From NCBI GenBank assembly GCA_035772785.1, contig JAOCPU010000034.1, positions 124,001 through 188,000 of the forward strand: a stretch of DNA of 64,000 nucleotides, written 5' to 3'. The stretch is from Phlebiopsis flavidoalba. Its lineage: Eukaryota > Basidiomycota > Agaricomycetes > Polyporales > Phanerochaetaceae. Positions 35,801 to 46,423 of this stretch are shown here, one piece after another. The translations under genes and the position numbers were made by a program. A model generated the notes under the pieces. It was not told the origin of the DNA, did no database searches, and saw nothing but the letters and a program-made list of their open reading frames with translations. The stretch's first letter is position 1. Each line of letters opens with the position of its first letter.

Positions 35801-37309
35801 GCTTTCGGGACGCACTCACGGAATCTACGCAAGACCCGTGGACAATGTTCCAAGTTATGTTTGGGACCATCTAATTTCATGGTCTGATTCCACTCAAGAA
35901 CTCTTTTCAGGGGTACAGTAAGAGTGACCCTGGTTCGCGGTTAGCTAGTCTATAGTCCGCGCCACCGAGCAGATTATATCACAAAATCGAATGCCAGTCC
36001 GTTGCTCTTTAGTGCTTCAATTCGTCTTCGACAACCGAAATTATTTCCCTTACCTACCGGAGATCGCTTACCGGGAAAATATCTACAACAATCAACGCTC
36101 TCATTTGATTTTTATGAGATTCTCCTCTCGGACGAGCCGGCCATTTCCAAACCTCCCTTAGTCGACAATGACTGTGAAACGTCCTAGCTCGTCAGCATGG
36201 TTATCCAATTGGGCGTACATGCTTCAATGCCGTCTCGGGTTCGGTAGACATATATGCCTACCTGCAATCGCACGAAACACCAAAGCTCACTTCGCAAGCA
36301 AGTTGGGACTCTGTCCCTGATTACATGCCTCGGCTTGCGCAAATGCGGGCATTCTCTCTTTCCAGGACCCGGCCCACGAAGATGCCACTCCCGTTACAAA
36401 GCCAAAGTACAAAAGCACCCTAGCGGATACCCCGAGCTTTCAGAAATTCAAGGTTTCAAGAGACAGCCCTCCAGACCGTCTGTGAATGGAATCTGAGATT
36501 CAGCGTCCAATTGAAGGTGTATCTGACCTGTAGCAATGATCCGAATTCACCAAGAGCTCGACGTTATTATGTCAATCCCTGTTATAAACAGTTCTCGACG
36601 GTCAAAAGATCCACAGAGAGTACGTACCTACGAGGTCCTCCCCATGTTGTGCGACGTTGAGGTCTTGATCCATGGAATGCGTTGCGTGCATCATGAAATG
36701 TGTAGAGCAAACGCCGAGAGGCAGCAGTTAGCAGTATATTCCCACCGTGTCGATTCATTATACCTATCATGACCCTCAGCTTTAACAGCAGCCCTGAGCG
36801 TGGCCTTTTGCCCACTCTCCTGAGCCATGGTGGTATGATACCAAGATCTGTTAGGTTCGATTGTCGGTGAGCATGTGCGTCATCAGCCCCGTGTGGCGCG
36901 CCTTGAAACTGGAGGCGTAACAGAGCGATGAAGACTCTGACACAGCTAATAAGCCTGTACCATCGAGCAGCTCCCTGGCAAGACCTGACATTGGACTTCG
37001 AAGAGAGCGTCCATTCTATGACCATTAGGGGGACCGCGAGGTCAAATGACAATGAAGACATAGTACAACATGCGAAAAGACGCCAATGATGATGATCTAT
37101 CGAGCAGACGCAAGAAGAAAACAATGATGCTGTGGGCTGCGGTGGTATGATGCCAAGGAGCCAGACAGAGAGATAACATGAGTAGTGTGGTAGAATAAAC
37201 AGGAGGCAGCCGCTCCGTTCTTATGAATGAGAATGTGTACGAGTGTGCATGTCTGTGTGCGTGTGTCGAGTGCCGATCGCTTGCGTCGCTAATAATCTGG
37301 TCAAATAAG
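32872..37309. other. Unrecognised stretch with one spliced candidate at 33,560-34,210
   Basis: No known family found. At 33,560-34,210 (plus) there are clean intron-like features: GTATGT at about 33,729 to TTAG at about 33,800, and GTGAGT at about 33,944 to CCCAG at about 34,000. They flank a protein-like exon reading GCEKIKTLELWADQPCGHC (about 33,825-33,885), then NRITFAGGARHTC and VALVYMDKSNDIAGTLGT (about 34,150-34,205). The next 300 bp encode a hydrophobic patch. Plus-strand frames between 34,900 and 36,200 also look partly protein-like but match nothing I know. Confidence 0.35.
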
Positions 37310-40300
37310 TCAAAGCAGACAAGAAAAGCCCCGATCAAAACCAAGTCTCTCGCGCTTTCGTTCGCTAGATGGGGGAAGCATCCATGGCCGCGGGCGGCCC
37401 TCCTGCGGAAACGACGGCCGGCGCGGCGACGTCGGGCGTGAGTGCAGCGTGTTCGACGGCCGGCGCGTGCGCACCTCCGAGCGGCCACCGCCCCCCTCAT
37501 CCTCGCTATCCTCGTCCTCCTCCTGGTACAATGCGGCTCTGGTGTTCCGCGGATCCGACGCAAAGTCCGCCTCGCTGGCGTGCGCTCGCACCGAGTCGTT
37601 CCGAGCTGTCCCGAGTCGTCAAACGTTGGCGCATGTGCTGGGTCGCCCAGCGCCTCGTCCTGCTCGCAGGCTGCTGTATAGCGTGCCTCGGTCGCACTAA
37701 TGATCAACACGGGTACTGCGCCTGCCGTTCGCAGAGGGTTTCCCGTGTCCTTGAGTGGCGGGATCGACGTGGGACGGTGGCTCTGCGGCTCCTACGGTCC
37801 GGATCGCCGTAGCTTCGTGCAGCGTCGCGACGAGGCCCGAGACTATATACACACTGCGCGGCGGAGATCGGGACGGGCGCGTGGCGCCATGGAATGCCGA
37901 GCGACGAGACGGTGCTAAGGACTGGCGCTAGGGGACAGTAGAGACACAGGGCTCTGCGCGACGCCGCCACAAAGCCGGACAGTTAGTCTGGTACGTGTCC
38001 TCGTCAGGCCATCCTCGCCGTGGTCTGAGTACAAACTCGTCATGTCCTCGGGGACGGGCGCGCGCCCCACCCACCGACCTCGCCCCAGCTCGCCTGCGCG
38101 CATCGCCTGCGTGAACGACCCGTCGACGCTCCGCGATGCAATCCGCGTGAACGCGTCCTCGCTCCGCCGCGAGGACAGGGTCTCGCGCGGGCAGGAGCCG
38201 CCCCGCGGCCGGCAGCTTGATACGGCAGACACGGGGCGTGGCCGCCGCCCATGAGGGCAGGCTCGACGAGCTCGGTTGGTGCGACGGTTGCCCAGGACTG
38301 CGGCTTGTTCGCGAGCCACCGCAACGAGCAGCGAGAGCCGGCTGCGTGGCCGGTCCGGCTCCTGTTGCAGCTCGCTGAGTCTGCGGATACCGGAGAGGAC
38401 GAAGTGACGTATGGGCTTTGGCACGGGCTTTGAAAGGGGACGAAGTGCGCTGTGATTGCGTGGGCGTGACGCGTGGTAAGTGGATCGGGCACACGCAGGG
38501 GACTCTAGGTTCGCTCGCGCATGCCTGGTGCCGAGCCCCGCCGCGGTTTCGAAACCCTGATCCACCGACGCCAGGGGTATTGAAGCCGCCGCTTTGTGTA
38601 GACGCCCCAGTCGAGGCTCTTGGTCCCTTGTGCAGTTCGTATGTCAATGGAGGGTACTTGTTGCGGGTGTTCTGCGGTCGTGCAGGCTGTTTGCCCTTTG
38701 TCAAGTGCGGTGGTAGAAGAGCCTTGCCGACTGGAAAGCTCGACGTGAGGCGGCATCGAGCGTGTGCCTATCCGCCGGTATCGCTGCTGCCTCCTCAGAA
38801 ATAGCCTGCTTCTCAGCGCGAGTGGGGTTGCGAAACGAGCGCTGTGGGCCGGATGTTGCGGATAAGGCTGGTGAATGCCAGAAGAGATGTTCTTTGCAAA
38901 ACGGTTTCGGAAACTATAGCGGAAAAAGCACCGTTTGAGAGAGCCGAACTCGTCTCGTCTTCGGTGGGCGCTAAAGAGTCGTTCTCGCCCGGTGCGGGCC
39001 CGTCGTGCGTAGCCAGAGGTCGGCATTTGGCATGTCGCGCACCATCCAAGCGTGATGCTAAAGAACAAGGTTACAGGGGTTAGCGATAGAGAAGAAGAAA
39101 GTGCCAAATGGACATACCTTTACGCCTTCCAAGGTTAGACGCGATTGGTAGGGTTCTTCTCCAGCAGTCTTTGCAAAAGGTCGACGACGAGATACCCCTC
39201 GGTCTCCTGACCCCTCTTTGGCCTCTTCTGGTAGCGTCCGCCAACAGAAATCTTGTCCAAGCCCATGAGCTCCGGCACATCAAAGTCGTCCTCCTTGATC
39301 TTGACAATAATGGCGTACTCTCCGTCGGCAACGAACGGTAGCTTTCCGAATAAGAAGGCGTATAGGGTCACACCAAACGCCCAGATATCGATGGCCTTTG
39401 TTATGGTAGGCTTCCTGGTCTCGGCCGTGAGGGAGTCCACCGTCTGTAGGTTGGTCGCCCGTACTCGAGTTGGAGAGGTCCGCCGAGCCTTCTGCAAGGA
39501 TCTCGGTGTGCCAGAAAAGTCGGTGTTCCCGCGAACCTGGTCAGGTCAGACTCGTCCATGAGGATCTTGTCCGTGCTCCTGACGGCTGCCATCGCCCGCA
39601 ACGTGGTGGACTTGCCCTTGGCGGCCAGGAACTGGCGCATACGAGAAGTGCGAGATGCCGAAATCTGCAATCTTTACGACCCGCCGGTCGGCAGACCAGA
39701 GAAGGTTCGCGGGCTTGATATCTCGATGGATGAGTGCCCTGGTTGTGGACTGGAATTTGGGGTGCGTTATGCGTGGGAACATTGTCATTTAATATGGGTA
39801 CTGTGCGCGACGTTACTGTATTCTAGACCGAGCAGGGACATCTCGGCATATGCGCCTCGTTTGACTGACGCGAAGAAGGGGATCCTCGTTGTCTGTGCGC
39901 CATTTGATCTCGCCGCCGTCCCATGAACTCCATGGACTGCATGCAGGGTTGATGTCACAAGAGCGGTGAGCGCGAGTGAAGCGAGTGTTTGGAGATAGTG
40001 GAACACACCACACGTTATGCAAAGTGAGGGAAGGAGAATGATGTACGCGTGAAAGGGCGGGGCTCACCCATGTATATCTTCTCTTTGAGATTGTCATTCA
40101 GCACTTCGAGTAGCTGGACAATACGTGGGGATAGTCGAAGCTTCTTCATTATCGCAATCTCTTTCATTATCTTTATTTTCTGTCGCGGACATATTATTTG
40201 CGAGCGACATGTGCTGTGGCGAGCGCCGTATCCTCGGTTTTCCGCAGGAGACTCATTCTGTCCTGCTTGGGATTCTTGCGCTTTCATGGCTTTGATGGCC

Positions 40301-40740
40301 TGGGCGGCACAGGAGGACAATGTCAATGTCAAAGCATATGGAACACGCGCCAGGCGCGTAGACGTACCACCACTTCAGTAACGTGATCGTGCTCCTGGAG
40401 TACCAGACCTCTCCGTGTTGGCCCTTGCCCAGCTGCGTGATCATCTCGTACTGGTTGACCATCTTGTAGCCCCCGCCCGAGCGGCCCTCTCGGACAGTAT
40501 CCGTCTCAATCACGCTGACAGCAGAGTCGGGGTGGACGGCACACTGGGCGATGCGGCGACATTGCCTAGGCTGTGCTGGCGCGCTGGGGTGGAACCCGAG
40601 GGCGTTGGTGCGACGTCATGCACGACGAACGTGGACGACAGCTCTGTCGCAGAGGACGGCAGTGGTGCGGCGGCGACGGGGCTCAATGGCTGCGTAGGAT
40701 ATGTGTGGCGGGGCGAGAGGGGGAAGGGGGACGACGAGCG
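37310..40740 (-). CDS. CaMKK/Ssp1-type serine/threonine protein kinase
   Basis: Upstream-kinase family of Snf1/AMPK (S. pombe Ssp1, yeast Sak1/Tos3/Elm1, animal CaMKK). Ser/Pro-rich N-terminal region (about 40,530-40,740, with [16 protein letters not shown]). The kinase domain starts [19 protein letters not shown] (about 40,405-40,460; glycine loop). Then AIKAMK (about 40,285-40,300), [11 protein letters not shown] and [18 protein letters not shown] (about 40,080-40,135), [12 protein letters not shown] (about 39,695-39,735), [11 protein letters not shown] (about 39,640-39,680), [10 protein letters not shown] (about 39,520-39,550), [20 protein letters not shown] (about 39,340-39,405) and the [11 protein letters not shown] end (about 39,135-39,165). 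Family-typical long tail: [18 protein letters not shown] then acidic [11 protein letters not shown] (about 37,490-37,530). Several frame slips; start and stop are approximate. The 3' limit is taken from the last tail frame. Confidence 0.83.
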
Positions 40741-41128
40741 TGGTGGTGAGGGTAGTGACAGGGAAAGGTTATTCGAGAAGTAGTTTAGAGTGACTGGTTA
40801 GCGGGCGCCTAGCATGGATGAATACCGGCTAGCGCTGCCGCTGCTGGTGGGATCAATCCCTCTTGGCACCTCCCACTTCTGGCATCACCTCTCGAGAAAC
40901 AACACGACACGACGCTCTGCGCCCCACAATCCGCACACTGCACGAAAGAACACAGTCGAATGTGCCCCACAATACCAGCCACATTCCCCCGTTTCTGACC
41001 GCATGAATTCCCCTATCTTTCTTTTCTCGCAATCTATTCATCAAGAGGTAAAGATACATCGTTGTCCACTTGTCTCCATGTCCACGAAGCCCCGGCCAGG
41101 CCAGACCCACGACGACTGACAGATCTTC
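40741..41128. other. Spacer between kinase and small zinc-ribbon gene
   Basis: Probable 5' region of the minus-strand kinase and 3' flank of the next minus-strand gene. No open frame of note. Confidence 0.5.
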
Positions 41129-41876
41129 TCAAGAGCGAGGGCACTGGCACTTGTCCTCGTCCTTGACGTCCTTCATGACCTGCAGCGCGAGAGACCGTAT
41201 GTAAGTAACCAGCGAACATCTCATAGAACAGCGCCACAAAACGGCGTCGCCATCAGAAATAGCCGTACGGAGGGTCATTTAGCCCTCTGTGCAGCGCGTG
41301 CTCGTCCCCCTCGAACGCAGGCGAGGCGCAACAGGGCGCAGCGTCGGGGGCCCCAGCCCTGCCAAATTGCGCACACAGGCCCAGGAACGTGGGTCGTGCG
41401 AGCCGTACTGGTGCCAGACGTATCATACGGCGCAGCTCTTTTCCATGTCCCGAAGCTCAGAACCATCAGAACTGCAGCCTGATACGTGATCAAGACGCGG
41501 TAGTGCGGCCTCAGAGGAGCTCGTAGAAGGGGGCCTTGCTCTCGCCAGCCGAGCCTAAAGCATGTATAATGAACTCGGGTCGCTCACCGAGTCGACGTGT
41601 TGGCCGCATCCCTACGAAAACAAGGACGTAACATCAGTAAATTGTGCATCACAGGTCGTCCGATAGAAAAGATTTAATAACATCTGGGATCTCTGTGCGA
41701 TCGCCGCCGAGCAAGCACATTAAGCACGGATGGGACATCATGGCGTAACACAGCGCAGAACTGTATCGGAGAAGAAGAGGGGCAGCAGTACGTACCTTCC
41801 AGGTCGTCTTGCCGCAATTGCCGCATTGCACTGCGAAGCAGGCGTTGACCAGAGCGGGCTGCGAAGAAGCGTACAT
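41129..41876 (-). CDS. 51-residue CxxC/zinc-ribbon-like protein, three exons
   Basis: Unusually clean gene: every splice junction keeps frame and phase. Exon 1 (41876 down to 41796) encodes 27 residues starting MYASSQPALVN and ending CGNCGKTTWK, followed by GTACGT. Exon 2 is only 24 bp (41611-41588, GCGQHVDS), bordered by ACGTAG... wait-free AG and GTGAGC. Exon 3 (41179-41129, after CTGCAG) encodes VMKDVKDEDKCQCPRS and stop TGA 41129-41131. Cysteines in C-x2-C, GCGxH and C-x-C arrangement suggest one bound zinc. Small fungal proteins with the CGKTTW-GCGxHV pattern are known to me, but their function is not. The second intron is long (408 bp) for this genome. The gene also serves as a control, because it shows no frame error. 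Confidence 0.8.
41588..41611 (-). other. 24-bp microexon of the zinc-ribbon gene
   Basis: Encodes GCGQHVDS exactly (eight codons, phase 0 on both sides). It is flanked on the minus strand by a GTAG acceptor and a GTGAGC donor. Automatic gene finders commonly miss exons this short. Confidence 0.8.
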
Positions 41877-42398
41877 CGTTTGATCGTTCTGCCACAGCAA
41901 AAAACGCCTCTCGTTAGCGAGTGCACAACACCTCTACGCTCACAAGACCCAGCTCACAGGATGTTCGAGATGGTGAAAGTGATAAAGGAGAGATAGCTGC
42001 GAGAACCTTGGGGCGCTTCTGCTCTTCATATATATACCCACGCCGCGAATTCGGAATATTAATATTCGTCAATTAAGTCACGCCCTCGCCCTCCTCTCGT
42101 CAGCAACCGCCACATATTCCGAATGCCATATATTGGGCTTGGACAGGCCCTGTCCTCCCCCGCACTTGCCAGCCACACACGAGCACAGCTTGCGCTGTCC
42201 TCGACAACCCCGGTAGGGGCACGCAGGGGCGCGGTGCCTGCTGCCAGCCACTTACAGGCCTCGGCCGACATAGGGATGTGACCTTGTGGATGCTTGTTGT
42301 GCTGTTGTGGTTTGAGGGGCGCGGGTAAGTCGTATTCCGTTGCTGTACCCCGTTAATGCCACCGGCTATTATTACCAGTATGGTCGCGATAGCATCCA
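41877..42398. other. Intergenic left flank of the transposon nest
   Basis: Probable promoter region of the zinc-ribbon gene, then AT-rich sequence around 42,030-42,070. Nothing else recognised. Confidence 0.5.
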
Positions 42399-42485
42399 CA
42401 AGGCTATGCTAGCCCATCTGTACAAAAAATAATACCGCGCGCAACGTGTAATACCGTGCAAAACATCGGGCGCTTTGGGAGGGTC

Positions 42486-42506
42486 GGAGTGACGTTAGGT
42501 CACTCC
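42486..42506. promoter_or_regulatory. Subterminal mirror site GTGAC-N5-GTCAC, element 1 A end
   Basis: GGAGTGAC and GTCACTCC face each other around a 5-bp core, centred 92 bp from the element tip. Candidate recombinase-binding site, inferred from symmetry and conserved position. Confidence 0.55.
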
Positions 42507-42958
42507 GGTCACATCACGCATTCACTAAATTATTCAAAATATATTCCACGCACCTCATTGTGTCTGTAAAACCCAATGTAAATTCTGGTTTATGCTATAT
42601 ATGCTATAATGTCTCCTCAGACCATCGCTTATGTGACACAGGAGGGGGTACACGCTGAGGGCCCTCCTCCCCTCGAGCTCTTTCTCACGGGGCTCTGACC
42701 CATCAATGCATCAGAGGCGTCACTCAAGCTGTCCGTATTTGCTCGAAGCTAAAGGCGCCCGACGCTGTTCCCATCCTCAGGATATTGCATTCATTCTTCC
42801 CATGCTAAGCAGATAGAACAATCATAGAAGCAGTATCATAAGCAAGTAGAGGGCGAGACCCAAGCTGCAAGGTACTTAGATGCTCACTTTACCCGGACAG
42901 GGTGTGACGCTCGCGTGTGATTTGATGTGTGGACCGGAGTGATCCAGGGTGACAGAAA

Positions 42959-42973
42959 GTGACCTTCCGTCAC
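42959..42973. promoter_or_regulatory. Subterminal mirror site GTGAC-N5-GTCAC, element 1 B end
   Basis: GTGAC, a 5-bp core and GTCAC, centred 93 bp from the right tip at 43,058. Same spacing as in the A end, although the surrounding sequence differs. Confidence 0.55.
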
Positions 42974-43064
42974 GGAATCCCCTCCAGACGCCGGTAGTTC
43001 TGCGCGGTATTACAGCATTGCGCGCGGTTATGATTAATTGTACAGTTGGGCTAGCATACAAGGC

Positions 43065-43729
43065 GAGTAACGCGGCAGTTCAAAATACACTGGTCGATTT
43101 TCTCCGCGTTGAATTCCTCTTGCTTCTCCCGCAATTCATCGCAGTCACGGGAAGCTTGATACATAAAAGACCCTTGAGTAGCAGTTTGCGAAGTGCTGTG
43201 CCACTAAGTATCTCTGATAGGTTAGAGTTTTTGGCTGCAGCATCTCAGCAGGACCGTATTGGGCTCACATTGGGTCTACCAGGTGTGCCGGCACGGCCAC
43301 GCGGGTCAGTAACCTGCGAGTCTACTCTTGAGTGTTATTAGTACCAGACCAGGCTCGTGTGGGGCGCGGTATCCTCGCAGACACATCAGCACCCTGTGGA
43401 ACGCACAATCCTGAGGCAGGCCTGAAGTCTGATAATACCGATTACGCAAAGCGCGCTTACGTAATTAAATCTGGTCTTAATCCTGCGACTGATACTCTTC
43501 CACGCCCCATCATGTACATGTAGGTAAATCGTCGCGACAGTTGAAAGTCTGCCCTCCCTCCCGCCTTGTATGGCTCGCCTCGAAAAAGCGTTGTTCTTGC
43601 TAGTACAGAGCTCGACTCTATAGTCCGAGTCCCTAACTACTACGGGACACGCCCACGGTAGATTTTGACTCGTACTAACATGCGCATGGGCCATTTATCC
43701 CTCTTTTTTAACAACCACAATTTTTCGCT
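43065..43729. other. Host sequence between elements 1 and 2
   Basis: About 665 bp separating the two elements. No gene recognised; composition is like the surrounding host spacer. Confidence 0.5.
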
Positions 43730-43820
43730 CTGGCGTATGCTAGCCCAACTGTACAATTAATCATACCGCGCGCAATGCTGTAATACCGCGCAGAAACTAC
43801 CGGCGTCTGGAGGGGATGCC

Positions 43821-43835
43821 GTGACGGAAGGTCAC
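43821..43835. promoter_or_regulatory. Subterminal mirror site GTGAC-N5-GTCAC, element 2 B end
   Basis: GTGAC, core GGAAG, GTCAC, centred 93 bp from the tip at 43,736. Further GTCAC half-sites follow at 43,850-43,880. Confidence 0.55.
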
Positions 43836-44108
43836 TTTTTCTGTCACCCTGGATCACTCCGGTCACACATCATCACGTCACGCATAAACGACTCTGCGTC
43901 GCGCCCTGTCAGGGTAAAAGTGGGCATCTAAGTATCTTGAAAGCTTGTGTCTCGTGCCGATTATGTTTGCTTATGATATTGCTTCTATGGCTGTTTTTGT
44001 CTGCTTAGCAATGAGAGGAATGAATGCTACTAATACACCTGAGGATGGGAACAGCGCGGTCGGTGCGCCTTTAGCTTCGGACAGCTTGAAGTGACGTTTT
44101 TGATGCAT

Positions 44109-45297
44109 TGATGGTCAGGTCTTGGGGAGGCGCTCTGCTGGCCGGGCGGCAGGAGCACTCCCTGCGCGATGCTGGCAGCTATGGGTCTGGGCTACGCAAG
44201 TTCCACCTGTTTTGCGATGTTTTCTCTGTGCCCGAGTGCGACTACGCCTCTCACCGCCTCCTTTCGGACCCCGTTACGGCTTCCGTACATATTCGTTTGC
44301 GCTCACGTGGGCGGGACCCGCCGATTCCTTGTCTCGGAATATCAGTGTGGTCTGGGCGACTCTGCCGACTCGGTCCATTTCGAGCCCATTGCGGTGGCCA
44401 CGGTGTCCAAGATCCCAATTGATTCTCTTACCTCTGGAATATGCCCGGCGTGCCGCGCCGTGGCACAATTGCGCAGGCTGTCTGGCCAGCGCCACTCGAT
44501 CGCGTCTGAAGACCTCGGACTCCGGGAGCATGCTTCCTTCTCCCTCCGTGGCCTGGAGCGCCTACAGTCTGCGCGTCGCCGGCCACCTCGCGCCCCGCCT
44601 GTCCCATCTTCATGCTCGCGGCACTGCGTGACGCCTTGGACCGATCGACGAATACCCCTTCGACGCGTGCGTGTGGGCGATGGGCTGCGTGCGCCTTCTG
44701 GGGCCTCATGCGCTTCGGTGAGGTCTCTGTGCGGTCCGCAGGTGCTGACTTCGACGGGCCGCTGCGCCATGATCACGCTTGCAGACTCGCGCACTTAAAA
44801 ACTACGGCGTGGACCTTCTGAGCGGCAAGCCGTATTTTTCGGGCCTCGACCTGCCCTCGGCGAAGGCGAAGACGGCGCGGCACGGCGAGATTCAGCAGGT
44901 TTTCATCACTGCGCACGGGTGAGCCTTCACATCGGTGCGCCATCTCGCGAAAGCCACTGTTTCAACCTAGGCCGCGTGGGGTCACCCCCTGCCCAGTCCC
45001 GGTTAACGACCTCTGTTTTTTCGTGGCGTGGAACCGTCGAGGTACGGTTCGCCCCATTGGTGCGCCGAGAAGAGCGCTTGCGGCGCCGCATCAATGTCGT
45101 TTTCGCTTCGCGTTGGCTGGGGCCACCACTTTCGGCCACTCCTTTCGGCATCGGCGGCGCGTCCTTCCTGCTGGGTCAGGGAGTCGATCCGGAGGTCGTC
45201 CGTCTGGCCGGACGCTGGAAGTCCCTCGCGTATGAGGCTTTACATTCCGCGCTATTAATATGTCGGGGCGCTGTTCATTCGAGCAGGTAGGCGTCAC
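44109..45297 (+). pseudogene. Tyrosine recombinase (phage-integrase-like, basidiomycete DNA breaking-rejoining family)
   Basis: Blocks in family order across shifting frames: YGSGLRKFHLFCDVFSVPE (about 44,180-44,240; N-terminal core-binding domain), FEPIAVATV (about 44,377-44,405), SLRGLERLQSARRRPPR (about 44,550-44,600), MLAALRDALDRS (about 44,612-44,650), CAFWGLMRFGEVSVRS (about 44,690-44,740; region of the first catalytic Arg), SAKTARHGEIQQVFITA (about 44,860-44,915), then GHSF and IGGASFLLGQGVDPEVVRLA with GRWKS (about 45,133-45,225; the HxxR and second His/Trp region), followed by a YEA Tyr-containing segment. Many frame breaks, more than in the host genes, so I call it a pseudogene. This enzyme family cuts and joins DNA through a tyrosine with a 6-8 bp stagger, which agrees with the 6-bp duplication of the element. 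The deleted derivative at 42.4 kb lacks exactly this gene. Confidence 0.8.
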
Positions 45298-46114
45298 TCA
45301 CGCGCCCATCTGATGGCGCGGTGAGTTTCGACCGCGACACCTCTCGCAGCGGCTCAACACTACGGCTGTTGAGTGTTGGGTGAGCAGCTCTCGTTGATCG
45401 CCGTTGCGGTCCGCTGCTAAACCGGCCCCTATCAGTCCCCAGCAGCGCCGTCGGGGAAGTGCGGCTCACACTCGTGCTGCGTACAGCCCGCCCTACGGGC
45501 GTCTCCCCAACCTACACAGTGCAGTGCGTACCGCCGCTCGTCTCGCCCCTGCCCTCGTCGACGCGACGAAGCTGGAGTGAGCGTCAGGGCGTGCCGAGCA
45601 CGTGAGGCCCGCACCTAGCGTCCAGCCGAGCGCTTGAGAGAGGGCGAAGTTTTTCTGCTTCGCTCTTCCACGACCCCGTCGTCGCTCAGCACCGCCCCGG
45701 ACGCTGTTGGAGCCATCAACAGCGTGCCCCCCCGACGTCTGATGTGAGAAAGAGCTCGAGGGGAGAGGGCCCTCAGCGAAGTCAGCGTGCACCTATGCTG
45801 TCCACTTTGTACAAAAATGATCCCGCGCGAAAATATCTAGTCCCGCGAAATAAAAATGTACAAAGTCGTTTCTTTTGAATCTCTAAGAGCTAGTTACTTT
45901 TCCTGAGGCTCTAGACTGTCTCACATATCGGACCCTGTTCACTGGGAGACCCTTCTCCAGGAATCACAAGGCACCTCGAGTCCGTGGGACTATCAGTACT
46001 AGCCAGGCGCCCAGACTCAGTTAGCGGGCTCCAAGGCCGATTATTCGTCCGGCTGACAGCAAGAAGTCTCCTCACAGATGGGTATAGCTACGGTTGCCGA
46101 GGGGGATCAGGGTC

Positions 46115-46205
46115 AATAATCAATTCCTAGATCAAAGTTTCGAATCCCGTGTTCGCGTCGGCTGTCGCCGAGTGTCCGCTAACGCCTTGCTAAGCGAGGT
46201 GCGAA
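46115..46205 (-). repeat. Internal inverted repeat of element C, left copy
   Basis: Reverse complement of about 51,980-52,080 with small differences; both contain TCGCGTCGGCTGTCGCC-type core and TTTCGAATCCC. Read on the minus strand it shows GGCGTTAGCGG and GGGATTCGAAAC, which faintly resemble the A and B boxes of a tRNA-type pol III promoter, but no tRNA cloverleaf can be drawn. Confidence 0.65.
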
Positions 46206-46423
46206 CCGCCGAAGGGGCATTCAATGCCCTCAAGGCCATTGCTCCTGTACTCTAGACGTCAGGGGTGGGCTGAGTGACCTCTTCAGTCTCCGCCTGACTA
46301 TTACCTTTCCGAGCCACGAGCATCAACGCGCATTGCTCGCAGGCTGCACACGCCGACGACGGGGTGGCTCATTGGCCGCCCTCTGGGGTCTGCGATTGAT
46401 GCCGGTACTGGTCGGGCACTGGT

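Larger units (their letters stand above)
42405..43058 (-). mobile_element. Non-autonomous deletion derivative of the tyrosine-recombinase element (element 1)
   Basis: A 654-bp element with termini TATGCTAGCCCATCTGTACA (left, type A end) and the inverse of TATGCTAGCCCAACTGTACA (right, type B end). It is flanked by perfect 6-bp direct repeats CAAGGC (42399-42404 and 43059-43064). The left 290 bp match, in reverse, the right end of element 2 (53,092 downward, then 45,793-45,735 across the nested insertion). The right 365 bp match the reverse of 43,736 to about 44,125. The missing middle is exactly the recombinase gene, so it is an internally deleted copy lying opposite to element 2. Identity to element 2 by eye is high but not perfect, so the copies are not recent twins. 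Confidence 0.88.
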
